From Prunella strophiata (lineage: Eukaryota > Chordata > Aves > Passeriformes > Prunellidae): 64,000 nt of DNA. A model generated the notes under the pieces. The model was not told where the DNA came from. It searched no databases and saw only the letters and a list, made by a program, of their open reading frames with translations. The position numbers and the translations under genes are program-made. Below are positions 16,765 through 27,414 of the stretch, in pieces. Numbering within the stretch: the stretch's first letter is position 1; each line of letters starts with the position of its first letter. The DNA lies in contig JAZBQD010000021.1 of the NCBI GenBank assembly GCA_036583965.1, forward strand, positions 19,053,875 through 19,117,874, written 5' to 3'.

Positions 16765-19099
16765 AAGAGGAGTGGCCTGTCCCGTGGCGCGGTGCTGTGT
16801 CCGTGTGAAGCCACGGAATGTTGGTGGTGACATTCCCTGGAAGAGCTGCCAGCTGTCACTTCCAGCTGTCCTCGTGGACACCATCCCACTTGTAGTGAAT
16901 GTTGCTATTCCTTGGAAACCAGAACTGCTTCTGCTTGGCCCCCACTGTTCCTATTCCAAAGTTTTGAATTCAGCTTTTCTAATCTTTAGAGAGGTTACTT
17001 TTTAACGATCTCTGGAAATACCTTTCCAAAAAAAAAAAAAATCAATCCTGTCCTCAGGTGAGAGATTTTAAGGGCAAATAGATCAGATGGGAGGTGAATG
17101 GTTTCTTCTGACCTGGGTTGGAATTGTAACTCTCTTGGCATAGTAAAATGCAAACTGCTGAGGATGTTCCATGCTCATGTGTCACCTGTTTTGCAGTGCT
17201 TTAGCATGACAGAGAGTTTTACAGCAGTGTTCCCAAATAATCTGGTGGTCCCTGCTCTCCGTGGGCGTGGCAAGCACAGTTACTGCTTGAATGTGTTAAA
17301 CCCAAAGTAAATGATTTATAAAAAGGACTGAAAGCACACTACTGAGTTTGAATCTGTAGTTGGAGTCTACAGCAGTGAAATACTTTATTAATTTCATTAA
17401 TTGGGGGGGGAGTTGATCAGCAGATGTCATTTTCCACATGATTCAAGTACATGGATACAGCCTAGTTCAGCTTGCCTTGTCTTTCCCATTAATATTTAAT
17501 TCCAAGGAGAAGTTTCCTGGACAATGCACCTTTATACCAGCCTAGAAGAGCTCTTTGTTGCCTCTCCCCTCGTGGTTGTTTGCCCAACTGTAGTTAAACA
17601 CAGCCTCAACCTGCAACAATTCCTCCAGATTTCCTTCTCTTCCTGCCCAGAAATGTTGTTACAAGGAAGATCCAAATATCCACAAAATGTCTGCCTGTCT
17701 CCAGTCTTAGTGTTAAAATCACAGCAGAGTTTGGGTTGGAAGGGACTCAAAGACCATCTCATTCCATGGGCAGGGACACTTTCCCTATGACCAGGGTTGC
17801 TTCAAGCCCCATCCAGCCTGGGCTTATTTCAAAATGGAATTGTCAGAACCTTCAATTTTGAGTCAATAAGCCCAAGCTTTACTCCTGGTTTTGGAGAGGG
17901 ATGGGGCAAGGCTAAAATCCCATTTGCAGCAGGGAATAGACCCTGGATGTTCCCTCCTATGAGATTCTCCAGGGCCATGGGGTGGGGTTCAGGAGGGAGG
18001 AGAGGAAGCTTTGGGCACTTTGGTTTTTATTTCCCTGCTGTGCACGGGTGAGGTGTGATTACCAAAGAGGTTGGCACCGAGTCAAGAACCTTCCCCAGGC
18101 TGAGTCAGGCTTGCAGGAGAGGGAAATGTTTTCACTTGTTGACTGAAAACATGTATTTAACTCCCCAAACAGCAGATAACACATTCCAGTGGCTGCTCCT
18201 CTCTGTGTTATCCCGGGAGCAGAATGCAAAGCCAGGCTGCAGGAAGAGGACTCTACAAACACCCAGCAAATCCAAGGTATTGTTCCAGAGGCAGATTGTT
18301 ATCTTAGCCAGATTCCTCAGTGTGGGGTTGTCAGAAAGAGCTGCTGCATCTCCTGAGCCACAGGAAATGTGTTTCTTGTTCTTTGTAACAGCATCTCCTA
18401 ATCAAGCTTTGATCATAAATATGCAAATTCAGGCTAATCCTGCTCCCCGTGTTAGGCAGTTTGTCTCCTCAGTGTGTAACCTGCTGGAATATTCCCTGTG
18501 ACTAACCTGGGACACACTGCTGGAAGGGGAGCAGCTCATAGTGCTTTGTCTTCCCCTTTTTTTAATCTTCTCTTTGCTTTCAAATGAGGATTTTTTGCCA
18601 CCAGCAGAAGCCCAGGCTGGCTTTAAGCAAAGAGGACAAACCTGCAGATCTTATCTCCCCTGGCCTATTTGCATTGAAGGCTGGACAAAAGCAGCAATTC
18701 CATAAATCCAGGCAGCCACCCTGGCTCTCCTGGAAGAATGAGGAAGCTGCAGGGCTCAGGGCAGGCTGTGTTCCCCTTTCCTGCTGATGTGCCCAGAGCA
18801 AATGCTGCTTTCCTGGCTGGTTGATCTGCTGGATTCAGGGCAGGAATTCAAGGTAATTCCTTTTAAAACTTCAGGGGGAGGAAATCTTGGGGAAGTCATC
18901 TCTCACTGAGAGCTGGGAAGGCAGCACTGGGAATGTGTGTGCTACTCTTTTTTTGGTTTGTTAGCAATTAATGACTTCCAGGATTAACTTTTTTCCTCCC
19001 TATCCACCAAAATGTGGAGATTTGGCATTTGCCTGCCCAGATGTTTTTTTAGCTCCCAACTTTTTACCTCATCCACACAACCTGAAGCACTTGGAAAAA
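16765..19099. other. Intergenic region downstream of EMC8
   Basis: A poly-A run near 17030-17041, a CR1 3'-end remnant in minus orientation at about 17715-17830 (GGGTTGGAAGGGACTCAAAG, then CATGGGCAGGGACACTTTCC) and otherwise unremarkable sequence. No gene seen. Confidence 0.6.
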
Positions 19100-19470
19100 A
19101 GAATCCCTGAATGGTTTGGGTGGGAAAAGGTCTTAAAATCATCCCATTGCACCCCCTGCCATGGGTGGATACCTTCCACTATCCCAGGCTGCTCCAAGCC
19201 CTGTCCAACCTGACCTTGAGCATTCCAGGGATCCAGGGGCAGCCACAGCTGCTCTGGGCACCTGTGCCAGGGTCTCAGCACCCTCACAGGGAACAATTCC
19301 TAATTCCCAATCTCCCATCCAGCCCTGCCCTCTGGCAGTGGGAGCCATTCCCTGTGTCCTGTCCCTCCATGCCTTGTCCCCAGTCCCTCTCCAGCTCTCC
19401 TGGAGCCCCTTCAGGCCCTGCCAGGGGCTCTGAGCTCTGCCTGGATCCTTCTCCTCTCCAGGTGAGCACC
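19100..19470 (-). mobile_element. CR1 LINE 3' fragment
   Basis: Reverse-orientation CR1 landmarks: GGTTTGGGTGGGAAAAGGTC, CATCCCATTGCACCCCCTGC, CAGGCTGCTCCAAGCCCTGT and CCATTCCCTGTGTCCTGTCC, running to GGATCCTTCTCCTCTCC. Confidence 0.8.
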
Positions 19471-20850
19471 CCCAGCTCTCCCAGCCTGTGGGATTCTCTT
19501 TTCCCCACTCAACCCAATTTTCCAGAGCAGTGACAAACATCCCCACAAGCAGATGGGTGACAGGAGCCACGGAATCCCTGACCAGCTGTTCTGGGGCACT
19601 CACAAGTGAGCTCCCTGCTCCCAGGGAATGCCAGGTCCCCCATTCTCCCTGAGCTCATCACTGTGTGCACACATGAGGATTTGGGGACCTTTTTTTCCCC
19701 ATCCAGCAAGCGAAGCAGCCTGCTGCTGGCATTTTCCCCCTTCCCATCTGCTCCTGGGACGTTCCCTCCCCGAGGAAAGCCAGCAGAGATGTAACAGCTC
19801 CAGCTCTCGGAGCAGGTGAGCGGTTCAGAGATCGCCTGGCACAGCTGGAGCCAGCAGCAGACAGATGTGCAGAGCCCACCCCACCGTGAGGGGCGGCCCC
19901 CCGCCCCCAAGAATTCCTTCAGCGAGTGGCAGGGTGGGAGAGGTGAGGCTGGCAGAGGCAGGAAGCGGTGCCCGGTCTCTCTGCTCCCTGGCTCGGGTCC
20001 TAATCGCTGCACTCCGGTCTGGGCAGCGTCTGGAGGAGCCGCTGGAGGAGGAGGAGGGCACTGCCAGGGAGAGCCGGGATGATGCTAATGGAGGAGGCTC
20101 TTAGTGGGGTGGGCTTGCGGCTGAGTGCAGCCTGGAAAATGGCCTCGAGGGGAAATGTGCTCGGTTCCTGAGCTCTGCTTCTCCTTTGGGTGGAATTCAG
20201 CTCCTGGAGCCGAGCTGGGGCACCCCTGTTGGGCTGCTCCCCTCCCGTCCTGCCCAGGCTCTGCTCTTCCCAGCTGGACTTAAAACAGCTCCACACATCC
20301 CAGTCCTGCAGCTCAGCCCCCTCCTCGCTTCCCCCAGCCCTGACCCAGCCCTCCCGCAGCCGGCAGCGCTTTCTGCGCGCCCAAGGAGTCGCTGAGGGCT
20401 TGATCGATTTCCCTTTTTTATTTTTTTCACTGTCGCTTTTAGACCACATTTTCACCCAGCTCTCTCCTTCGAAAGTCCCCCCCAGCTGCATCCCTTCCTC
20501 TTGGTTTGCAGAGGCACATTCGGAGAGGACGGACACGGGGGGCTGGCAGGGGGACAGCGCTCCTGCGGGTGGCACTTCCAGCCTGCCGGAGCTGGGATGA
20601 GGGAAGCGGGGAGCTCTGCTCTTAGGAACAGCCGGTAGGTGTGCTGGGGGTGAGGGGTCACTCCGGGAGCGCCTCCAGGCAGCGCTGCTCGGGCTGCAGC
20701 ACTTGAGAGGGATGCGGGCAGGATCCGTGCCAGGCACGGCCGGCTCTGCGCACAGCCAGCCCGCCCAGGCCGGCCGAAACGCCGCCGCCCTTCCTAGAAA
20801 TGCACCCTGGAGCTTAAAGATGGACCTAATTGAAAAACTCTATCGAGGCT
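19471..20850. other. Intergenic, GC-rich upstream flank of C16orf74
   Basis: GC-rich sequence with no protein-like exon. Open frames on both strands have no recognisable domain. It may include promoter-proximal sequence of the C16orf74 orthologue. Confidence 0.5.
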
Positions 20851-20862
20851 GTAGCAGCAGGG

Positions 20863-20984
20863 GATAAAAGGGAAAGCCGGGCCCAGATTAACCTGGAGCT
20901 CAGCAGCCGTGGCCAGGTCCCTAAGCCAACTCCCGGCCGTGGGAACCCACCCTTTGTTCTGGATGCAGGAGCTCTGTGCCTCAG
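20863..20984 (+). promoter_or_regulatory. Possible TATA-type promoter and non-coding first exon of the C16orf74 orthologue
   Basis: GATAAAAG at 20863-20870 resembles a TATA box. About 110 bp downstream a strong donor, CTCAG/GTAGGT, sits at 20984/20985 and could splice to the acceptor before 25213. Nothing else supports transcription here, so this is only a candidate; other start sites within 20-25 kb are equally possible. Confidence 0.25.
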
Positions 20985-23900
20985 GTAGGTGCTCGCTCCC
21001 GCTCCCCTCCCGGCCCCCCGGGCAGCAGCTCCCTCCTCATCCCGCTGGGTTTGCTCCGGGGGTGCTCCAAACCCACGAGGCTGCTGCCAAGAGCCCGTGC
21101 CTGGGGAGCGCTGGAGCTGCTCCAGTTTCCTGGAGCCTGCATCTTCAGCTGCCTCCTCGTGACATCCTCCTCCTCCTCCCTCCCTCCCCACGCCTGGCAT
21201 CCCCTCCCGGTGCTGCTCGCCAGCCCTGGTGACTCTGGATCTCTGGAGGGAGTCTCTCCTCCACTCCCAGCACTGGTTGCCACTTCCAGCTCTGGCAAGC
21301 CCAGGGCAGGACCCTTTCAGCAGCCCCCCTTTGTGGGGCAGCTCCAGAGCCAGGCTGGCAGCAGCCCTTTCCCCTGCTCGGGGGCAGGAGGGGACAGGTG
21401 GCCTCGTGTCTCCGTTAGCAGGGTGACGTGTCACCTGCGTGAGCAGGCCCTGGCACTCTGTGACCCAGAAAGCTTCCTCCCCCTCCCTGCTGCAAGGGGA
21501 GCCCAGCTGGTGTTTGCAGAGCAGCTCCTGAAGGCAGCCAGCAGAGCTGCTCGGGGCTCTCCAGCCAAAGCTTTTCTTGTGGCCAGTGCTTGCACAATGT
21601 GTCCCTTGTCCCTGCGGTTCCCCTGGCGCCTGGGAAGCAGCAGCTCTCCCTGCCCTTCCCCCAAAGGGAATTTGGGAGGCTGCCCTCCATCCTCAGCCCC
21701 CAGCAGGGCTCCAGCCCCGGGCCAGGATGGAGCAGGAGGGCTGGGAAGCAGCAGGAGAGGAGCAGCCCAGCATCAAAGGGACCAGGCAGGACTGGAAACC
21801 AGCCAGGTTTCAGGGGACAGCCAGGCTCCGGAAGGACAGCCTTCCCCTGGGAGTGAAGGTGTCTCCATACCCACCCACCCCTGAGCCCATCCTCTTCCTC
21901 CCCTGGCCAGCTGGCTCTTGGTGGGCTCTGGCCACTTGCCCTGAGGTGATGCTCAGCAGGTCACAGCTCAGAGCCTTGTGACAGGAACCAGGAACTCCTG
22001 GAAGGGATGTGGCCCTGGAAAGGGGGTGTTGAGCCCCCTGGGCTGCTCCTGTTCCTGGCACTCAGCTCTCCTAACCCTGCTCACCCAGCAGTGACCCCAC
22101 ACCAGAGGGGCTCCAGACCATTCCCACTCACCTCAAGGTGGACAACCCCCTACTTTTTAAACCTTCACAAAGGTTTTTGCTTTGTTCACCAGCCCTGGGG
22201 AGGACAGGAAGGGCTGTTTGACGCTGTGTTTGTGCCTCTCAGGTGTCAGCAGAGCAGCTGGAGCTGTGCTGCACCCGCAGAACTAACCACAGGTATTTTA
22301 GCAGCCTGGTGTTTATGTTTCCCATCCCTGCTGCAGCGAGACAATCGCTTCTTGTCACTGTTGTAGCAACAACTGCTGCTCCAGGCCAGGCTAATTCCAT
22401 CCCTGGTGGGTTTGGGGCTGTTTGTTCTCACCCAGCAGCAGCAAACAGGTAGTTTTGGAGGACAGGCAGTGAAACAGCTCGAGGTGGAGGCGGGGTTTGT
22501 GCTGCTCTGACTGGATTTGTGCTGCCGGGAGCAATCCCTGGCTCCATGGGATGCTGCCTGCTCTGACTTTGGGATGGGATCTTGAAAGATCAGGTTTGCC
22601 AGGCTCTGCTTCAGGACTTGTCTCTTAACTCTTGGACTTTGCAGCTGAACAGGGGGGAAAATCCACATAAACCGATTGATTTGTCAGTTTTCTGGGGGAA
22701 AAAAGGGAGCTGTGGGTTGCAAACATCTCTGCCAGGACTGTGCCCGCAGCTGGAGCTGCAGCCTTGCCCCTGTGCCACCCTCCTGCTCCTGGAGCTTTGC
22801 AATAACTCAGTTATTTGACAAATCCGAGGAGTCAGATCGGGAAGGAAATCAGCTCTTCCCAGATTTCTGATTTTCATCAGACATGGCAGGACCAAACCAG
22901 CAGAAAGTGCAGCAAAACCACCCGTTTGCTCTCCCTGCTGCCCTTCCTGCCCATCCCAGCCGGGCTTGCTGGGGCTCTGACCCCACGGGACACCTCCCAA
23001 ACCCCAGGGACCAGCTCTCTCCTGATGCCGGGTGATGTTCCAAGCTTTCCTTCCTCCCTCAGCCTGGGTGTTTAATGTGCTGCCGGCGTTCCCCGCGGGC
23101 CGGAGCCCTGCATTTGAACCGCTGCTTTTCACCGCGCCTGAAAAGGAGCCTGCTCGGGGCCTCGCCTCTTAATTGCGGAGGAGGGGGAACATGGAAAAGC
23201 CTCTGGCTGCTGTTAATGCAGGAGGAGAGGACAAGGCTGCTCCTCTGGAGGCACAGCCTCCTCCCGGGCATCCTCCCCGCGGGGTGCGACCCGACCCGCA
23301 GCGCTCATCCTGGGAATGGTGAGGAAGCCGCCGGTGCCCTTCCCGCTGCCAGGCTGGCTTTGGGGCTGGGAAGGGGCACAGATCCTTCCTGGGAGCTGGT
23401 GAAGGTGGAGGTGCTCCCGGAGGTCGGTGTCTGTTGACATCAGGACCTCAGGAGTGGCTGGCTGCGGACACTCACTGGCCCTTTTCGGGGCACTTGGTAG
23501 CCCTCAGGCTGTTTGTGGGGATGTTGGATGCCCGAGGGCTTTGCCGGCAGCCCAGGGCACTCCTCCCTCTCTGTCTCTGGGCTCTGGACTGCCTTGTGCA
23601 GCGGGGTGAGAGTAAAGCAGCGTTTCCTCATCACCCAAGGGCTTTGCTGGCCACGGATGGGCTCGGAGTGGGGGCTGGATGGGAGGAGCTGCTAACCTCA
23701 TTAACCAGGTTCCCAACCAACCCCGCCAAACCCAAAGCCTCCTCCTGCTGCCACCTCCTGCCTCCCTCCTCCCGAGGGACCCCCGTGCCAGCCCCCGGCA
23801 CCCAGGCTGCGCTGGGAGGTGGGATGCGACCGCGGGCATCGCCCCTCCGGGCACCGGGTAAGTGCCACCCCCTCGGCGCCCCGGCTTTGTCCCTTCTCCC

Positions 23901-25212
23901 CCTTCCCAGTGCACCCTCTGAGTGTCCCCCCTGCCCGGGCAGCTCGGTCCCCCTCCGGTGACGCCTGCCATGAGTGTCTGGGGCTTTTTGGAGCGTGAAC
24001 CCGTCGGGATGCAAACATTTCTTTGGCCTGGTGCTGGCACACGGGAGCGGGGTTGGAGCCCCGGCAGTGAGCAGCAGGAATCCCGCTGGAATGCTGGCGG
24101 GGGGAATTCTCCTCCCAAATTCTGGAGCTGCAATCCGGCCCTCATCCATGGGGAGGGGGCTGCTGTGTCCTCTGCAAGGGTTTGGCCAACAGGGGCTGAT
24201 GCCAGAGGATGAGATCCCAGAGGAAACCCCCTGTGCACAGAGCTGGGTGTCCCCAGCATGACCCTCCTCTGTCCCCGAGTGGTGTGAGCCACCAGCAGGT
24301 GCCAAAAGCCACAGGATTTGCTCAAAACAGATCTCTTGATATTTGGGCAGCCTTCGGGAGAGCTGCAAAGTGAGGTTCCTGGGGAGGACTCCACTCCCCA
24401 GCCCTGGGGAGGGTCACAGGCTGCACCTGGGGAACTGATAAAAATACAGAATTAAAAGCAGAGACAGTAATTTTTCACTTCCCCTTGCTGGCTGCTGCTC
24501 ACCCTCCTCAGGGCTTCTTGCAAAGGCAGAGGTCAGGCAGGGGGAGCAGAGGCTTTCCTTGGCTCTCTGTGTGGCCCTTGGAAGAGCCAAAATGAGTCAC
24601 TGACCCTCATCCCAATAAGCTTTTCCCAGCAGCTGTGGGAGGAGGGGTGAAGATTTCCCAATAAAGGGACTTTTTTTCAGCAGAAAAATTTTCAGCATCT
24701 TGAAAAAATGATGTCCCACAGTAGGAATTATCCATCCAAAAGCTCTGGGGACATCAGGGATGCCCAGGAGGAGCAGGATGATGTGAATTCCAGCAGTGCA
24801 TCCCAGCTCAGCCCGAGGGAGGCAGCCTTGAGATCATCCCTCTGTTTCCCCCGTGTGGACTTCGGGGTTTTCTGTGCAAGAACCAACCTCAAACCAAGCC
24901 CAGTTCCTCCTGCTCACAACCTTCTCACCCCGAAATACTTCCAGCCCAGACCCCAGGGGTGGAGAAGCTGGGATGGGACCACTCACCCAGCAACAGGCTC
25001 CTTCTCCACCCTCCCAAAAACTTCTTCCTGTCCTTCATCAGGCTAGATTGAGTCACCCAAGTGCTGTGACATCACTGGTGGTTTTGTGAGCGAGCAGCCA
25101 CATTTCCTGTGGCTCCTTTAGGCACAGACACGCAGGGAGAGATGTGAGCTTTCAGCTCCTGCTCCTTCCTGCCCCCAGGATCTCTTCCCTCAGCCCTCTC
25201 CTCTCTCCCCAG
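20985..25212. other. Upstream region or first intron of the C16orf74 orthologue
   Basis: No coding exon recognised. A CpG-rich block near 23080-23300 (CCCGCGGGCCGGAGCCCTGC, then TTAATTGCGGAGGAGG) could be an alternative start region. Remaining sequence is mixed and shows no array or clear CR1. Confidence 0.45.
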
Positions 25213-25273
25213 CGCCGGTGGCGAGGGCCGGCGGCGGAGCTGGAGAGCTGGGTCCTGCTGAGAGGATGAAAAC

Positions 25274-26778
25274 ATGGGGCTCAAGTTATCCTGCCTGAAA
25301 GGTCAGCTTGGCACGGGGCTTTGGGGTGTTGCTGCTCCCTGAGGGCACCTGAGGGATGGTGGTACCTGGAGGAGATTCAGGTGTGGGAGGGTTCAGTAGG
25401 AGTTTGGGAATGTGGTGGGATTTCTGAGGTCCCTGTTGCACCTGGATCACCCCACAGAGGATTTTCCCAGCTTCATTTTCCCTGTCCTGTGCTTGTCCTA
25501 CACCTTTTGCTCTGGAGAATCCATGGGTTAAGGGCAGCCCTCAAGAAATCAGGTGGGTTTCCTCAGAGGCAGGAAAAGGCTGCTCAGGGACACGTGGGTG
25601 GGATGCAGGGGTCAGCCCAGAGCCTGGCTCCCAGCTCCCAGCCTCCAGGCTGGCCCCAAGCATCCCTCAGTGCTCCACCCTCCCCAGGGATGCTCCAACC
25701 AGGAGCTTCTTCCCCAACTGGAATTTTCTTAATGGATTTAGGCCGGGAATGGCGTCAGGGATGTCTGCACAGGGGCAAAGTGGGAGCTTTTAGTGCTGCT
25801 GGCCTCGCAGGGCTCGGGCTGGATATGGCATCTCCCATTAGCTCTGCATCCCTCTGACTCCTGCTAATCGTCCTTGGGGTCGTTAGGGATGGGGCTTAAT
25901 GAGGATCCCTCTCCAGGATGCAGGGCTGCATCTTCCCTGGCTTTTCCCAAGCCCAGATTCTGTGGGATTCTGGCTGGGATGGGCACAGAGTTGGATGCAT
26001 CACCAAAAATGAGCTCTGCCCCCTCTCTGCATCAGGGATGTTGGGAGGGAGTGGCTGGGGGGGTTTGGGGTCTCACAACCCCCCTGTCCAACAAGGGATA
26101 ACTGAAGGGGGAAAGCAAACAGCCAGGGAATCCCAATCCATGCCCCAAATCCCAAAATATTCCCCCATGCTTCCAGGCCCCTCTGATGAGCTTGGAGCCT
26201 GGAATGAAACAAAAGACCCTCCCCCTTTTCCAGCTCCCTTACATAAGGCAGGGCTTTATCCTTAATTAAAAAGAGATTAAAAATATCAGTGTCTGTCCCC
26301 TCCGGGCATTTTCTTGCTTGGGAAGAGCTGAAACCTCCCTGGATGCCGCCTGTGCCGCACGGGGCTTTTCTCCTGATTAAAAAAGCAGATTAGAGCGATC
26401 TGCTCCCCTCAGGGGGGGTGGGCTGGGCAGGTGGTCGAGGGAGGTGGGGGGCTCCACCTCTGAAACCCCCCAAAACCCAAGGTGGATCCAGGGGAGGAGC
26501 CGTGGGGCTGCTGTGGATTCTCCAGCGGCTCGGAAAGGGCTGACACGGAGGAGGGCGGGGGATGCTGCAGCTCGGTGCCTGATCTTTTATCCCCCAAATC
26601 CCCCGCAGGCTTGAAGATGTGTGTGAGCAACGGCAGCGACGGGACCCCCACGGCATCCTCGGCGCAGAAGCACCTGCACGTGCCCTCCATCATCGTCACT
26701 CCTCCCACGCCCACGGGCAGCTCGCTGTCCCGCGAGGGCCGGCGCGGGGAGGGCCCCTCGCCCTGCAGCCCGTGCTGA
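25274..26778 (+). CDS. C16orf74: C16orf74/calcimembrin orthologue, calcineurin-docking lipidated peptide (65 aa)
   Basis: Two coding exons, 25274-25301 and 26609-26778. The first belongs to an exon starting at 25213 after CTCTCTCCCCAG; its donor is G/GTCAGC and the second acceptor is CCCCGCAG. The 65-aa product starts [10 protein letters not shown] and reads [10 protein letters not shown], then [15 protein letters not shown]. Human C16orf74 (76 aa) has the same start and the composite LxVP-PxIxIT calcineurin motif LDVPDIIITPPTPTG; here LxVP is residues 32-35 and PxIxIT residues 35-40, sharing Pro35. Cys7 and Cys14 match the cysteines reported to be palmitoylated in the human protein, implying a membrane-anchored calcineurin ligand. 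The C-terminal 19 residues are unrelated to the acidic mammalian tail and end CSPC. An out-of-frame ATG at 25266 precedes the start and terminates inside the same exon. Confidence 0.88.
25302..26608. other. C16orf74 intron 2
   Basis: Intronic. The AT-rich interval at about 26235-26400 (TCCTTAATTAAAAAGAG and TCCTGATTAAAAAAGCAG) stands out from the GC-rich surroundings and may be a conserved regulatory element; nothing else seen. Confidence 0.5.
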
Positions 26779-26879
26779 GCGGGGACACGGGGACAGCCAG
26801 CCCCCCAGGACCTGTCCCCGCGGGTGGGTTTGGACACCAGGGACTGGGGTTTGTCCCTTCTGCTGATCCCGCCGCGGTG

Positions 26880-26885
26880 AATAAA
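26880..26885 (+). terminator. C16orf74 polyadenylation signal (AATAAA)
   Basis: A canonical AATAAA about 100 bp after the stop codon at 26776-26778, followed by GT-rich sequence. Confidence 0.65.
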
Positions 26886-27414
26886 ACCCCTGGGGCTGCG
26901 CACCCCCAGCTCGGCTGTGTCAGCGCGGGGCTGGGTGGGTTGTGCACCCCAAAAGCAGCACCACCCACCCGGAGCCACCCCCGTGGCCGTGGAGGGGCAA
27001 AAGTGGGGTGGCCACCTCGCCACGAGGATCCATTTCAGCAAAGAACAGCGGGAAAAGGAACCGGGCGTCGTCACCCGCATCCCGGCGGATGGGATCGGAT
27101 GGGATCGGCCGCATCCCGGGAGGGAGCCGGGGGCGATGCTCGCCGGGGAGCGGTGCGCCCGGAGCCGGCGGGAGAGGCGGGAGTGTGAAAGCAGATGGAA
27201 ATTTAATTTTTTAATGACAGCAGCAGATGGCGAAAGACACGCGAGGGGAGGCGCAGCGTGGGGGAGACGTTCCTGCAGCGCCCAGCACGTGCCGGCGGCA
27301 GCGGGGGCTGCTCCGGGCACGGGGGGCTCGGGGACCCTCCCCGTGCCACCCATGGGGGGTCCCCAGGGCTTGGCTCCCACCCCAGGCTGCGGGAAAGGCT
27401 CATCCCAAGGGTCG
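26886..27414. other. Intergenic GC-rich spacer
   Basis: GC-rich, with several CpG clusters (for example GGAGCCGGGGGCGATGCTCG) and a short AT patch near 27195-27215. No gene recognised. Confidence 0.5.

Noticed and set aside
20820..20868. Short frame MDLIEKLYRGCSSRG
   Set aside because: No splice partner or known homologue; more likely a non-coding conserved patch.
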